From a virus: 30,510 nt of DNA. The position numbers and the translations under genes are program-made. The DNA lies in the IMG/VR virus record IMGVR_UViG_3300042868_004371, positions 1-30,510 of that record. One strand, written 5' to 3'. The notes beneath the pieces were generated by a model. The model made no database searches, had not been told where the DNA came from, and saw only the letters and a program-made list of their open reading frames with translations. Below, in pieces: positions 6,422 to 14,177 of the stretch (within the stretch, counting starts at the first letter, position 1; every line of letters starts with the position of its first letter).

Positions 6422-8828
6422 GACTGTCAAGGGTTTATTGGTTGCAGCCGTAATTATCGGCGTTTCATTCTTAATCCCACCAGCGGGTATCGGCATTGCG
6501 GCAGGGATGACAATAACCAGTGGCGCTATCCTTGCGATGGGCGTCACTATGGCCCTGTCAACCGTGGCTATGGCAGCATTTGCGCCTAAAGCACCCAAGA
6601 CGCAAATATCGCGCCTTAACGTCAGCCTTGACCCAAGCACGCCACGCAAGGCAGTGTTCGGCACTACGGCGATGCCTCTTGATCTGCGCTACCATGAGTC
6701 CAGTGGCACGAACCAAGAATATGTCGATTACATTATATGCGTTGCAGCGCATAAAGTGAAATCTATCGATGAGATTTGGTTTGAAGAGAAATTGGCATGG
6801 TCAGCCAGCGGTGGTGTCACTTCGACCTATTCTGGCTATCTGACAGTCGCAACCCGCACCGAAGGCACGGCGGCAAACACCATCGCCATCAATGGCGGAA
6901 CTAAGTGGGGCACATCTCGTCGCCTGACGGGCTGCGCCTATGTGTATCTGCGCATCAAGCGCACAGGCAACACCAAGACGGCGGAAAGCCCATTGGTCGG
7001 TGGCCTACCCAGCCGTGTGACCGTAATCGGTGATGGCGCTGCGCTTTACGACCCGCGCAAAGATAGCACTGTCCCCGGTGGCTCAGGATCGCACCGCGCC
7101 ACAGATCAAACGACTTGGGGTTCCTATACGGACGCCGACGATACAGACAACCCTGTGCTCCAGTTGCTTTGGTGGCTTCTGGGCTGGAAGATTAACGGCA
7201 AGTTGTCCGTAGGCGCTGGCGTCCCATACACCCGCATCGATATGGAGTCGTTCATCACGGCTGCAAACATCTGCGATGAGAGCGTGACCCTTGCGACAGG
7301 CGGCACGCAGAAACGCTATCGGACCAGTGGCACGGCGTCTGACGCTGATGACCGTATGGACATCATCAACAACTTCTTAATGTCGATGAACGCCACCCTT
7401 CGTGACAGCGGTGGTAAGTTGACCCTGACCGTCATGAAGAACGATCTTGCTGATTATACTCTGCAACTGAACGAAGCGGACATGCTTGGTGAGTTCGATT
7501 GGCAGCAGACCCGTGGCTTGACTGAGAACTACAACATTGCCCGTGGCCGCTTCATCGACCCATCGCAGAACAGCCTTTACCAGCTTGTCGATTACCCAGA
7601 GGTCGGCTTCGCATCGCCTGATGGCGTTGAGCGTGTGATGAGCGTTGACCTGTATTATGTCGAAGATGGGCGCAGGGCGCAGCGGATCGCAAAGCAGATA
7701 CTCCAGCGCAACCAGTATCGCGGTATGCTGTCGGCTGTGTTTAACGCCAAGGCGCTCGGCTGTCAGGTTGGTGACGTTGTGCTTCTCAGCCTTGAGGCGC
7801 TCGGCTGGTCGGGCAAGCCCTTCCGCGTGGTGAGCCAAGAGATTCGGTTTGACGGCCAAGTGCCGCTTGCACTGGTCGAAGAGAACGCCGCTATCTACGC
7901 ATGGGACCGCGATGATGTTGCCCCAGTCACACCAACGGCCCCTACGGTCTACAATCCGCTCAACAGCCCGTTCATCCTTGGGATTGATGTGGCTGGCACA
8001 ACGGCTGACTGGTCTGGGGTTATTGACGATAACGGCGACAAGCCAGAGGATAACGCTGACGTTACGGCCAACGCTGTACCATCTCTCGATCAGGTTGCCC
8101 CAGTGGCCTTCGCCGCTGATTATCTTGGCGTCCTGTCGGCTGGGCAGTTGCCCAAGAATATTGGCGTTATTCGCCGCCGCGGTGGCGTTGATGTATCGTC
8201 TAGCACAACTTGGAGCATTATATCGCAAACGGGCATCACTGGCACAGTGACCGTATCTTCTAGCGGTGTTGTGACCATCCCAACTGGCGCTACTATCGGA
8301 ACGTCCTCAGTAATTGAGGTTCGCTCTGTGCGTGATGGCACAACGCTTGACGCTCGGATTGGTGTTACACGGAATGACGCAGCGCCCCCAAATACAGGTT
8401 CGGGTGGCGGAACAACCGTTAGCGACTCGACCTTTAACTCGGTCAGCGGGACCAGTTTTGTGGCTATTTCTGATCTAATGACGGTCAAGACGGGTTCATC
8501 TGGTCAAGTGCAATTTGCTGCGGCATTGACAACGACGGTAGAAGCGGCTCCAGCCGTAGGTAGTTTTCCTGTCGAAATGAAGTGGCAGTACCGCACAGTA
8601 GGTGGAACATTCGCAGATGTTGCATCAGAAGTGCCTTCTACTACAGATGCCGCCACTCTTTTTGAAGGCTTCTATTATTCTGAAGATGGCTTCATTGACT
8701 GCTCTCCGTTGAAAACTGGGCTTTCAGCAAGTACTAACTATGAAGTCCAATTATTTGCTCGGCGCGTAAGTTCATTCCCCATAAAAGACGTTTTCTTTAT
8801 AGGCACTGCATCAGCAGTTGGCAGTTAA
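6414..8828 (+). CDS. Tail tip / host specificity protein (gpJ-like)
   Basis: This ~804-residue protein is the central tail-tip component that contacts the receptor. I chose GTG 6414 because GGAG lies 8 bases upstream; GTG 6405 is in frame and possible. The N-terminus has two hydrophobic segments (LLVAAVIIGVSFLIPPAG and GAILAMGVTMALSTVAMAAF), typical of the lambda I/J-type fused tip proteins. The middle contains the tip-attachment fold: WWLLGWKINGKLSVGAG, then MESFITAANICDESV, then LGEFDWQQTRGLTENYN and GCQVGDVVLLSLEALGW. After residue ~520 the sequence becomes Thr/Ser/Gly-rich and beta-like, with VVTIPTGATIGTSSVIEVRS. This C-terminal part is where host-range variation usually occurs. Confidence 0.85.
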   Translation: MGKTVKGLLVAAVIIGVSFLIPPAGIGIAAGMTITSGAILAMGVTMALSTVAMAAFAPKAPKTQISRLNVSLDPSTPRKAVFGTTAMPLDLRYHESSGTNQEYVDYIICVAAHKVKSIDEIWFEEKLAWSASGGVTSTYSGYLTVATRTEGTAANTIAINGGTKWGTSRRLTGCAYVYLRIKRTGNTKTAESPLVGGLPSRVTVIGDGAALYDPRKDSTVPGGSGSHRATDQTTWGSYTDADDTDNPVLQLLWWLLGWKINGKLSVGAGVPYTRIDMESFITAANICDESVTLATGGTQKRYRTSGTASDADDRMDIINNFLMSMNATLRDSGGKLTLTVMKNDLADYTLQLNEADMLGEFDWQQTRGLTENYNIARGRFIDPSQNSLYQLVDYPEVGFASPDGVERVMSVDLYYVEDGRRAQRIAKQILQRNQYRGMLSAVFNAKALGCQVGDVVLLSLEALGWSGKPFRVVSQEIRFDGQVPLALVEENAAIYAWDRDDVAPVTPTAPTVYNPLNSPFILGIDVAGTTADWSGVIDDNGDKPEDNADVTANAVPSLDQVAPVAFAADYLGVLSAGQLPKNIGVIRRRGGVDVSSSTTWSIISQTGITGTVTVSSSGVVTIPTGATIGTSSVIEVRSVRDGTTLDARIGVTRNDAAPPNTGSGGGTTVSDSTFNSVSGTSFVAISDLMTVKTGSSGQVQFAAALTTTVEAAPAVGSFPVEMKWQYRTVGGTFADVASEVPSTTDAATLFEGFYYSEDGFIDCSPLKTGLSASTNYEVQLFARRVSSFPIKDVFFIGTASAVGS

Positions 8829-8865
8829 ACGATAAAATGCTAGTAATAGCGCGAAAGGGATATTG

Positions 8866-10266
8866 ATGGCTTATATCTACGATCTGACCGACACTTGGAA
8901 CTCTGGGGGCACGACCTTCAACGGTATCAAGTTGAACGTGACCGACAGTGCGTCGGCCAGCCCCTCCAAGCTTGTCACCCTTCAGACCAACGGAACTGAG
9001 CATTTCAGTATCACTAAGGCTGGCGTTGGCTATGTCAGTGGGAATTTAGGCGTTGGTACGAGTTCGCCGAGTTTCAAACTGGATGTGAGCGGGGACGCTC
9101 ACGCCAGCGGCTCCGTATTTACGGGTAGCGATGCAAATGGATGGGGTCGCCTCTTTAATACGGGTGGGGCGCTTTATTTCCAAGCGGGTTCGCTTAACAG
9201 TGGCAGCGCAACCGCACAGCCGTTCATCTTCACCAATATGTATGGTGGCGCAGAACGTATGCGCATCGACGCCAGCGGCAACGTCGGGATTGGTACGAGT
9301 TCGATTATATCGGAAGCAAGGTTTCAGGTAGTCGGCGGCGCGATTGTTGGGCAGCGCGATACAACAGGCACGTTTGGGGATTTTGATAATCGCGGACAGC
9401 TAATTCTGCGCGGTGCAACAAACGTCGATAAACGGCTTGCGATGGGCGTTGACACATCCGCAGGGACTATGTTTGGCGTAATCCAAGCCATTGAAGCAGG
9501 TGTTTCAACTCGGAACTTGGCGCTTAATCCTGCTGGCGGCAACGTCGGGATTGGTACGAGTTCGCCTACTGCTAAGGTGACAATTTCCCAATTTGCTCCC
9601 AGCGTGGCGGGTGGGCAGTTATTGGTCAAAGACCCCAGTTTTTCTGGTGTGGCTTTGGTGCAAGGTGGTGCTGGTGAAGGCTACCTTTGGAATACCTCCA
9701 ATAACTTCCTGTCAATCGCCACAAACAACGCAGAGCGTATGCGCATCGACAACGCTGGCAGGGTGCTGATTGGGACCACAGCAACCGTTGGCGGAACATG
9801 GTCGAACGAGGTCAAGCAGACCAGTTCTGGCGTCTGGCCGTGGGGACTGAACTGTGTTGACCGTGGTTTGATTGTCCGCAACTCTTCAGCTAGCAGCGGC
9901 TTCTATGCCTACTTCGAGTATAACGGCGGAACCAACAACGGATCGATTTCATGGTCCGGCGGCACAACCTCATACAACACAACCTCAGACTACCGCCTAA
10001 AGAACATCGATGGCCCTTTGACAAACAGCGGCGCTTACATTGACGCACTTAAGCCCGTTGAAGGATCGTGGAAAGCTGACGGAAAACGCTTTATCGGCTT
10101 TTTGGCGCACCAAGTTCAAGAGGTGTCGCAAACGTCTGTGGTTGTGGGCGAGAAGGATGGCAAAGAAATGCAGCAGATGGACTATTCTGCACCTGAACTT
10201 ATTGCCAACCTTATTGCAGAGGTCCAATCACTACGCGCCCGTGTGGCCCAGTTAGAAGGGAATTAA
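8866..10266 (+). CDS. Tail fibre with C-terminal S74 intramolecular chaperone
   Basis: This 466-residue fibre starts at ATG 8866 behind a GCGAAAGGGA site; a TTG one codon earlier is ignored. The body is built from repeats with GNLGVGTSS, GNVGIGTSS (twice) and GRVLIGTT, each spaced by fibre segments, typical of beta-helical trimeric shafts. ERMRIDASG and ERMRIDNAG also recur. The C-terminus is a Peptidase_S74 domain: TTSDYRLKNIDG supplies the Ser374-Lys379 dyad with the S-x4-K spacing of endosialidase-type chaperones, followed by GFLAHQVQEV and a terminal coiled coil (EVQSLRARVAQLEGN). The chaperone trimerises the fibre and then cleaves itself off in front of the Ser. Confidence 0.9.
   Translation: MAYIYDLTDTWNSGGTTFNGIKLNVTDSASASPSKLVTLQTNGTEHFSITKAGVGYVSGNLGVGTSSPSFKLDVSGDAHASGSVFTGSDANGWGRLFNTGGALYFQAGSLNSGSATAQPFIFTNMYGGAERMRIDASGNVGIGTSSIISEARFQVVGGAIVGQRDTTGTFGDFDNRGQLILRGATNVDKRLAMGVDTSAGTMFGVIQAIEAGVSTRNLALNPAGGNVGIGTSSPTAKVTISQFAPSVAGGQLLVKDPSFSGVALVQGGAGEGYLWNTSNNFLSIATNNAERMRIDNAGRVLIGTTATVGGTWSNEVKQTSSGVWPWGLNCVDRGLIVRNSSASSGFYAYFEYNGGTNNGSISWSGGTTSYNTTSDYRLKNIDGPLTNSGAYIDALKPVEGSWKADGKRFIGFLAHQVQEVSQTSVVVGEKDGKEMQQMDYSAPELIANLIAEVQSLRARVAQLEGN
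9277..9564 (+). repeat. 27-base direct repeats inside the fibre gene
   Basis: An identical 27-base sequence encoding GNVGIGTSS occurs at 9277-9303 and 9538-9564. A degenerate version lies near 9040. Exact identity at synonymous positions suggests recent duplication or gene conversion of fibre repeat units. Confidence 0.85.
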
Positions 10267-10268
10267 GA

Positions 10269-10589
10269 ATGACAACGACTTGGAAAGTATCGCAGCTTGA
10301 CTGCTACCCAGAGTTTGAAGGTAACGCTGACATTGTGTTCACCGTGCATTGGTCGGTTGCCGCACAGGACGGCGAGTTCTCAGGTTACAGCTACGGCTCC
10401 CAAGCCCTGACGCTCGATCCAGAGGCGACCTTTGTACCATTTGCCGACCTGACTGAAGCACAGGTCATTGGCTGGGTGCAAGAGTCGATGGGTGAAGATG
10501 CTGTTGCTGCAATTGAAGCAAACCTCGCAACTCAAATCGAGAACGCCAAGAACCCACCAGTTGTCAACCCACCTCTACCTTGGGGCTAA
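10269..10589 (+). CDS. DUF7936-like phage protein
   Basis: This 106-residue protein has the pattern of a common aquatic-phage family: W-K-V at the start, an acidic FEGNADIVFTVHWSV strand, GYSYGSQALTL, a FVPFADLTEAQVIGWVQE motif, a C-terminal helix (VAAIEANLATQIENAK), and a Pro-rich end with PLPWG. Its position directly behind the fibre gene is typical for the family. Its role is unknown; a fibre-assembly or virion accessory function is inferred from gene order. Two bases separate it from the fibre stop. Confidence 0.7.
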   Translation: MTTTWKVSQLDCYPEFEGNADIVFTVHWSVAAQDGEFSGYSYGSQALTLDPEATFVPFADLTEAQVIGWVQESMGEDAVAAIEANLATQIENAKNPPVVNPPLPWG

Positions 10590-10601
10590 AGGAAAAGCAC
10601 A

Positions 10602-10811
10602 ATGGACATCAACACCATAATCACTGTCCTCGGTTTCATCGGCGGTCTCATAACCGTGTGGGTGAACCTTAATAGTCGCCTGACTTTGCTTGAGGCGCGA
10701 CTTGGTTTTGGTGATGAGAAATTCTCCGCCATCGACAAGAAGTTTGACGAGGTGATGATGCACCTCCGTCGCATTGAAGACAAGTTGGACAACAAGGCGG
10801 ATCGAGCATGA
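10602..10811 (+). CDS. Small TM + coiled-coil membrane protein
   Basis: This 69-residue protein starts with an ATG preceded by AAAGGAAAAG. It has a single N-terminal hydrophobic helix (IITVLGFIGGLITVWVNL) and then a heptad-like coiled coil (SRLTLLEARLGFGDEKFSAI, then FDEVMMHLRRIEDKLD). Such proteins commonly occur in lysis cassettes, as antiholin- or spanin-like partners. It ends with TGA overlapped by the next ATG (ATGA), so it is coupled to the secreted Asn-rich protein. Whether it is a holin regulator, a spanin-like subunit or part of a separate envelope function is not decidable from sequence. Confidence 0.7.
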   Translation: MDINTIITVLGFIGGLITVWVNLNSRLTLLEARLGFGDEKFSAIDKKFDEVMMHLRRIEDKLDNKADRA

Positions 10812-11689
10812 AGCGGTTTCTGATAGGTTTTGTAGCCGCCACCAGTGCGGCCTCGATGGTTTTGGCACAGACAGCCCCTGCGCCAGTATCCTATGTTTAT
10901 GATACGACAACCAATAGCACATCTAACAACACCAATAACAATACGTCTACCAGCACCAACACGAACAACAACACATCTACCAGCACATCAACCAACACGA
11001 ACGTCAACCAGAACATTAACTCTGGTACGATGACGAACAACAATAACAACACATCTACCAGCACGAACGTGAACCAGAATATCAATTCTGGCACGATGAC
11101 GAACATCAACCAGAACACCTCGACCAGCACATCGGTGAACTCGAACTCCAACCATAATTACAATAACGACACCAGCAACAGCACCATCGATCAGACCGTC
11201 AACAGCAAGTCCGATAACACCAACCGGAATATCGACACAAGCAATAGCACAGTCAACAGCACGGCGAACAACGTCAACCAGAACAACAACGTCAACGTCA
11301 GCGACAGCAAAAGCTACAGCGAAAGCGTCAATCGGCAGATAATCGACCAGAACATCAAGTCGCCACCACCCAGCGCCATCGCGCCGTCGATGATGTCCTA
11401 CAGCCAAGACCTTTGCACCACCGGGCAATCAGGCGCGGTTCAGACGCAGATTATTGGCTTGTCGGCTGGGCGCACTGTCCGCGATCAGAACTGCGAACGG
11501 ATGAAGCTGTCGAAGACCCTGTACGACATGGGTATGCGCGTGGCTGCTGTAAGCCTCCTGTGCCAAGACATCCGCGTTTTTAAGGCAATGGAGATGGCTG
11601 GCACACCTTGCCCGTTCATGGGTGCAATTGGTGAAGCTGCAACAGCGGCATGGGAAGAAAATGCTGACCGCCGCCCTGACGCAAAATAA
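10808..11689 (+). CDS. Secreted Asn/Thr/Ser-rich repeat protein
   Basis: This 293-residue protein has a signal peptide (KR, hydrophobic AATSAASMVLA, cleavage after AQ-like ALA/Q site near residue 20). Residues about 33-180 are almost only Asn, Thr, Ser, Val and Gln, with NVNQNINSGTMTN repeated. The repeat region is free of Cys and aromatic residues apart from a single Tyr. The C-terminal ~100 residues form a different domain with four Cys (QDLCTTGQSG, RDQNCERMKL, VSLLCQD, GTPCPFMG) and predicted helices, giving two possible disulfides, consistent with periplasmic or outer-surface location. It is coupled upstream (ATGA) and overlaps the downstream secreted protein. The family is not identified by me; adhesin-like or envelope-exposed role is inference. 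Confidence 0.8.
   Translation: MKRFLIGFVAATSAASMVLAQTAPAPVSYVYDTTTNSTSNNTNNNTSTSTNTNNNTSTSTSTNTNVNQNINSGTMTNNNNNTSTSTNVNQNINSGTMTNINQNTSTSTSVNSNSNHNYNNDTSNSTIDQTVNSKSDNTNRNIDTSNSTVNSTANNVNQNNNVNVSDSKSYSESVNRQIIDQNIKSPPPSAIAPSMMSYSQDLCTTGQSGAVQTQIIGLSAGRTVRDQNCERMKLSKTLYDMGMRVAAVSLLCQDIRVFKAMEMAGTPCPFMGAIGEAATAAWEENADRRPDAK
11000..11104 (+). repeat. Two 39-base imperfect repeats in the Asn-rich gene
   Basis: The units 11000-11038 and 11066-11104 encode the same 13 residues (NVNQNINSGTMTN) with a few synonymous differences. Shorter repeats with AACACATCTACCAGCAC occur around 10970 and 11047. The locus is prone to slippage or recombination and could vary in length between relatives. Confidence 0.85.
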
Positions 11690-13190
11690 GCGTCTAATCT
11701 CTTTACTGGCTGCATTGCTGGTCAGCACATCTGCGGCTGCACAGACCTATGAGCCTGTCTTGGTGACTCCGCAAATCCTCGGCGCTCCCACAACGATGAC
11801 GCCGCTAAACTTAGGCGATGATAACACGCGGAACGTGGCCCTTGGCTTTGAGTTCGAGTATTGGGGCCAGACCTTTACTGACGTTTGGGTGTCGAGCAAT
11901 GGCTTTGTGTCGTTCCAGAGCGGCAATCATCTGTGCTGCAACGGCCAGCCCATCGAAATGGCGCAGCGCAACACGATCTATGCCTACTGGTCAGACCTAA
12001 TCAGCTACACGGGCAACCCATATTACCGCCGGGATGATGGCTCGATCTTGTTCGGCTGGTATGGCGTGAACGAGTATGGTACGAACAACAGCAGCACCTT
12101 CGAAATAGGTCTCTTCGCCAACGGCGATATACAACTGAACTTCGGCAATCTGGGTTTCTCCGGTCGGCGCGACTTTACCGCAGGGCTTACTGGCCCAACT
12201 GCGGATGATAACATCTCTCTCTTCTATGGGCGCAATCCACAGTTCCTTCAGAACCAGTCGGGCCTCTTGTCGTGGATTGCGCCTCAGCCAGAGGTTGTGG
12301 CCGTTGACTGCAATGTGACGCCTATGGACCCAACCTGTCCACCAGCCGCCGTAGAAACAATACCTGATCCCGTTGCTGCCATTAATGAAGCCGTGGAGCA
12401 AAGCGTTGAACTTGAGCCAGAGCAGATGGAGCAAGTGCAGGAGGTTGCTGAAACCGCTCTGGAACGGGCAGAGGAGGCTGTGGAGATCGCTGAGGCCGTT
12501 GAGACCGTGGCAATCGCAGAAGAGATTGAAACCGCCGCAGAAGAGGCTGAGGATATAGCAGAGGCCAGCGTTGAAGAAGCCGACGCGGTTGAACGCCTTG
12601 ATCCAGATGAGGTCGCTGCACTGGCGGCAACTGGTGCGGACTTTGAAGACAGCGTGCAACAGCAAGACAGCACAACGCAGGAAGCACAACAGGCTCAGGG
12701 CGGCGCACAAACACAAACACAAAGCAGCTTCGCGCAGGAAACACAGGATGTCTCGGCGACTGGTGCGTTCACCACACAGATGCGTTTCGACAGTTCGTTT
12801 GGCGGATCGTTTTCTCCAACTGTGGTCGTATCGGTGGCACAGAGTGCATCGCCGCTTGACATGGCGATCTCGGCAAGCAGCCCAATGTCTATGTCAAACT
12901 CAGTTGAGACTTTAGGTCTTGGCTCATCCCAAACTACAACCTCTGGTGGAAATCAGCCTCAATCTGACAGTGGAATATCTGAGGGCGAGAGCGAAACAAT
13001 ATCAGCAATGGGTTCCGTACCGGGCTTCGCCGCGTACACACAGGCATCATTGCAAGATAGGGGTGACTTTTATGCAGTTCGTGATATATACAGCCGCCGT
13101 AGGCTGCGAGATGCGAACTTTGAATTGTATCGACTGATGCAGACAAACGATGCCCGTTGGCAGGAGATGGTAGATGAGCAGTACAGATGA
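11661..13190 (+). CDS. Secreted protein with nidogen-like domain and Glu/Ala-rich helix
   Basis: I choose ATG 11661 (GGGAAGAAA upstream). It gives a signal peptide (KRLISLLAALLVSTSAAAQ) that an earlier ATG at 11622 would bury; the result is 509 residues. Residues ~35-210 resemble nidogen-like extracellular beta domains: LGFEFEYWGQTFTDVWVSSN, GFVSFQSG, NTIYAYWSDLI, then TFEIGLFANGDIQLNFG and AGLTG. Residues ~240-330 are a long acidic helix of EEAVEIAEAVE type. Next comes a Gln/Thr/Ser-rich stretch, and finally a charged YSRRRLRDANFELYRLMQ helix. The overlap with the preceding secreted gene (28 bases) implies co-translation. Its role is unknown. Confidence 0.75.
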   Translation: MLTAALTQNKRLISLLAALLVSTSAAAQTYEPVLVTPQILGAPTTMTPLNLGDDNTRNVALGFEFEYWGQTFTDVWVSSNGFVSFQSGNHLCCNGQPIEMAQRNTIYAYWSDLISYTGNPYYRRDDGSILFGWYGVNEYGTNNSSTFEIGLFANGDIQLNFGNLGFSGRRDFTAGLTGPTADDNISLFYGRNPQFLQNQSGLLSWIAPQPEVVAVDCNVTPMDPTCPPAAVETIPDPVAAINEAVEQSVELEPEQMEQVQEVAETALERAEEAVEIAEAVETVAIAEEIETAAEEAEDIAEASVEEADAVERLDPDEVAALAATGADFEDSVQQQDSTTQEAQQAQGGAQTQTQSSFAQETQDVSATGAFTTQMRFDSSFGGSFSPTVVVSVAQSASPLDMAISASSPMSMSNSVETLGLGSSQTTTSGGNQPQSDSGISEGESETISAMGSVPGFAAYTQASLQDRGDFYAVRDIYSRRRLRDANFELYRLMQTNDARWQEMVDEQYR

Positions 13191-13695
13191 GGAGCCAAAG
13201 GTCTCGTTTGACGAGAGCGGCTTCAGCTTTAAGATCGGTGGCCTGAGCAGCGGCAAGATTGCCATTATCTTTGCAGCTTTTTCGACAATCATTGGTGGTC
13301 TATGGGCTGGTTTTCAGGTGTATCAGCAGTTCTTGACCATGAAAGAAGTCACGGCGGCTTATGTGCCGCCTGATCTGTCTAGCATTGAGAACCGAATTTC
13401 TGTGTTGGATGAGCGCGTCACCAGCGTCGAGCGTCTGACCAAGATTAACAGCGAAGCCCTCAACTACATGACTGGCAGCATTTCCAGCAGCGTCAGCGGT
13501 ACGCGCCAGACAGTTGACGCCGTATCGAGCAGCGTGCGCAATAGCGATGCGCAGAATATGGCGATGCAACGGGCTGTGATAGAGCAACTGCGTCAACAAG
13601 ATCAGGAGCAACAGCGCCGGATCAAGCAGCTTGAGGCTGAAACCGCTGAACGTATACAAAAGACGCTGGCGAACCCGCTGGCCGGAAAGGAATGA
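13174..13695 (+). CDS. TM + coiled-coil inner-membrane protein (spanin- or holin-like)
   Basis: This 173-residue protein starts at an ATG inside the end of the nidogen-like gene. It has a polar ~25-residue N-terminus, one TM helix (KIAIIFAAFSTIIGGLWAGF), then a long periplasmic-type coiled coil (LSSIENRISVLDERVTSVE and QLRQQDQEQQRRIKQLEAET). This is the layout of i-spanins, but no lipoprotein o-spanin with a lipobox is seen within or beside it. It is coupled downstream (ATGA-like overlap) to a two-TM protein. A role in the envelope step of lysis is inferred from the architecture and from the endolysin that follows. Confidence 0.65.
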   Translation: MSSTDEEPKVSFDESGFSFKIGGLSSGKIAIIFAAFSTIIGGLWAGFQVYQQFLTMKEVTAAYVPPDLSSIENRISVLDERVTSVERLTKINSEALNYMTGSISSSVSGTRQTVDAVSSSVRNSDAQNMAMQRAVIEQLRQQDQEQQRRIKQLEAETAERIQKTLANPLAGKE

Positions 13696-13697
13696 AC

Positions 13698-14177
13698 ATG
13701 GAAGATAAACTAATGGACGCCCGCATCAAGGCGCTCCTTATGGCTGCTTTGACGATGGCCTTTGTCATTGTCGCAATCACTTGCGCCATGATTGCTGGCT
13801 TGTTCGTATCGAACGAGGTCATCGACAATAAAGATGTGTTCGGCTTGCTGTCCTACGTCATGACTTCGGTTGTTGGCGCTGTGGCTGGCTCCTACGCCAC
13901 GCTGATGGGCATGAAAGGCGAGTTGGTTCCACCGACACCAGAAGACCACAACGATCCTGAGCCAGAAGAGCCTGTTGCGCCTCCACCAGCGCCACAACCT
14001 GAGCCAACACCTGTTGCCGACGCTCCAGAACTGGAATTGACCGATGTGGTCGATGACGATGATGACGATGACATGGAACCTTGGGAAAAGTATCGCGGCG
14101 ACCTTCGCTATGATGCGAACGGCGATGGCGTGGTTGATGAAAACGACTTTCCAGATTGGCGGAGTGCTGGCAAATGA
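13698..14177 (+). CDS. Two-TM holin-like protein with acidic tail and Ca-binding-like loop
   Basis: The start is taken as ATG 13698 because GGAAAGGA lies 7 bases upstream; ATG 13692 is in frame but too close to it. The product is 159 residues. Two hydrophobic helices lie at about residues 12-35 (LLMAALTMAFVIVAITCAMI) and 48-68 (LLSYVMTSVVGAVAGSYATL), as in class II holins. Then comes a Pro/Glu linker (PEPEEPVAPPPAPQPEPTP), a run of seven Asp after VV, and a C-terminal DANGDGVVDENDF that matches an EF-hand or dockerin-like Ca loop (D-x-N-x-D-G). Such a tail is unusual for a holin. It directly precedes the endolysin, with ATGA-type overlap. Confidence 0.65.
   Translation: MEDKLMDARIKALLMAALTMAFVIVAITCAMIAGLFVSNEVIDNKDVFGLLSYVMTSVVGAVAGSYATLMGMKGELVPPTPEDHNDPEPEEPVAPPPAPQPEPTPVADAPELELTDVVDDDDDDDMEPWEKYRGDLRYDANGDGVVDENDFPDWRSAGK

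Noticed and set aside
7377-8228. 283-residue leftward ORF inside the J-like gene
   Set aside because: It is antisense to a well-supported gene, and has no domain pattern and no ribosome site.
10900-11300. CRISPR or noncoding satellite in the Asn-rich stretch
   Set aside because: The repeats keep one reading frame and encode an exported protein, so they are coding low-complexity sequence.
11622-11660. Upstream ATG start for the nidogen-like gene
   Set aside because: It would put a charged stretch before the signal peptide; ATG 11661 has a better ribosome site and an exposed signal.
11997-12722. 241-residue leftward ORF opposite the nidogen-like gene
   Set aside because: Leu/Cys/Phe-rich translation is the antisense of the Glu/Ala and Gln codons; no gene-like features.
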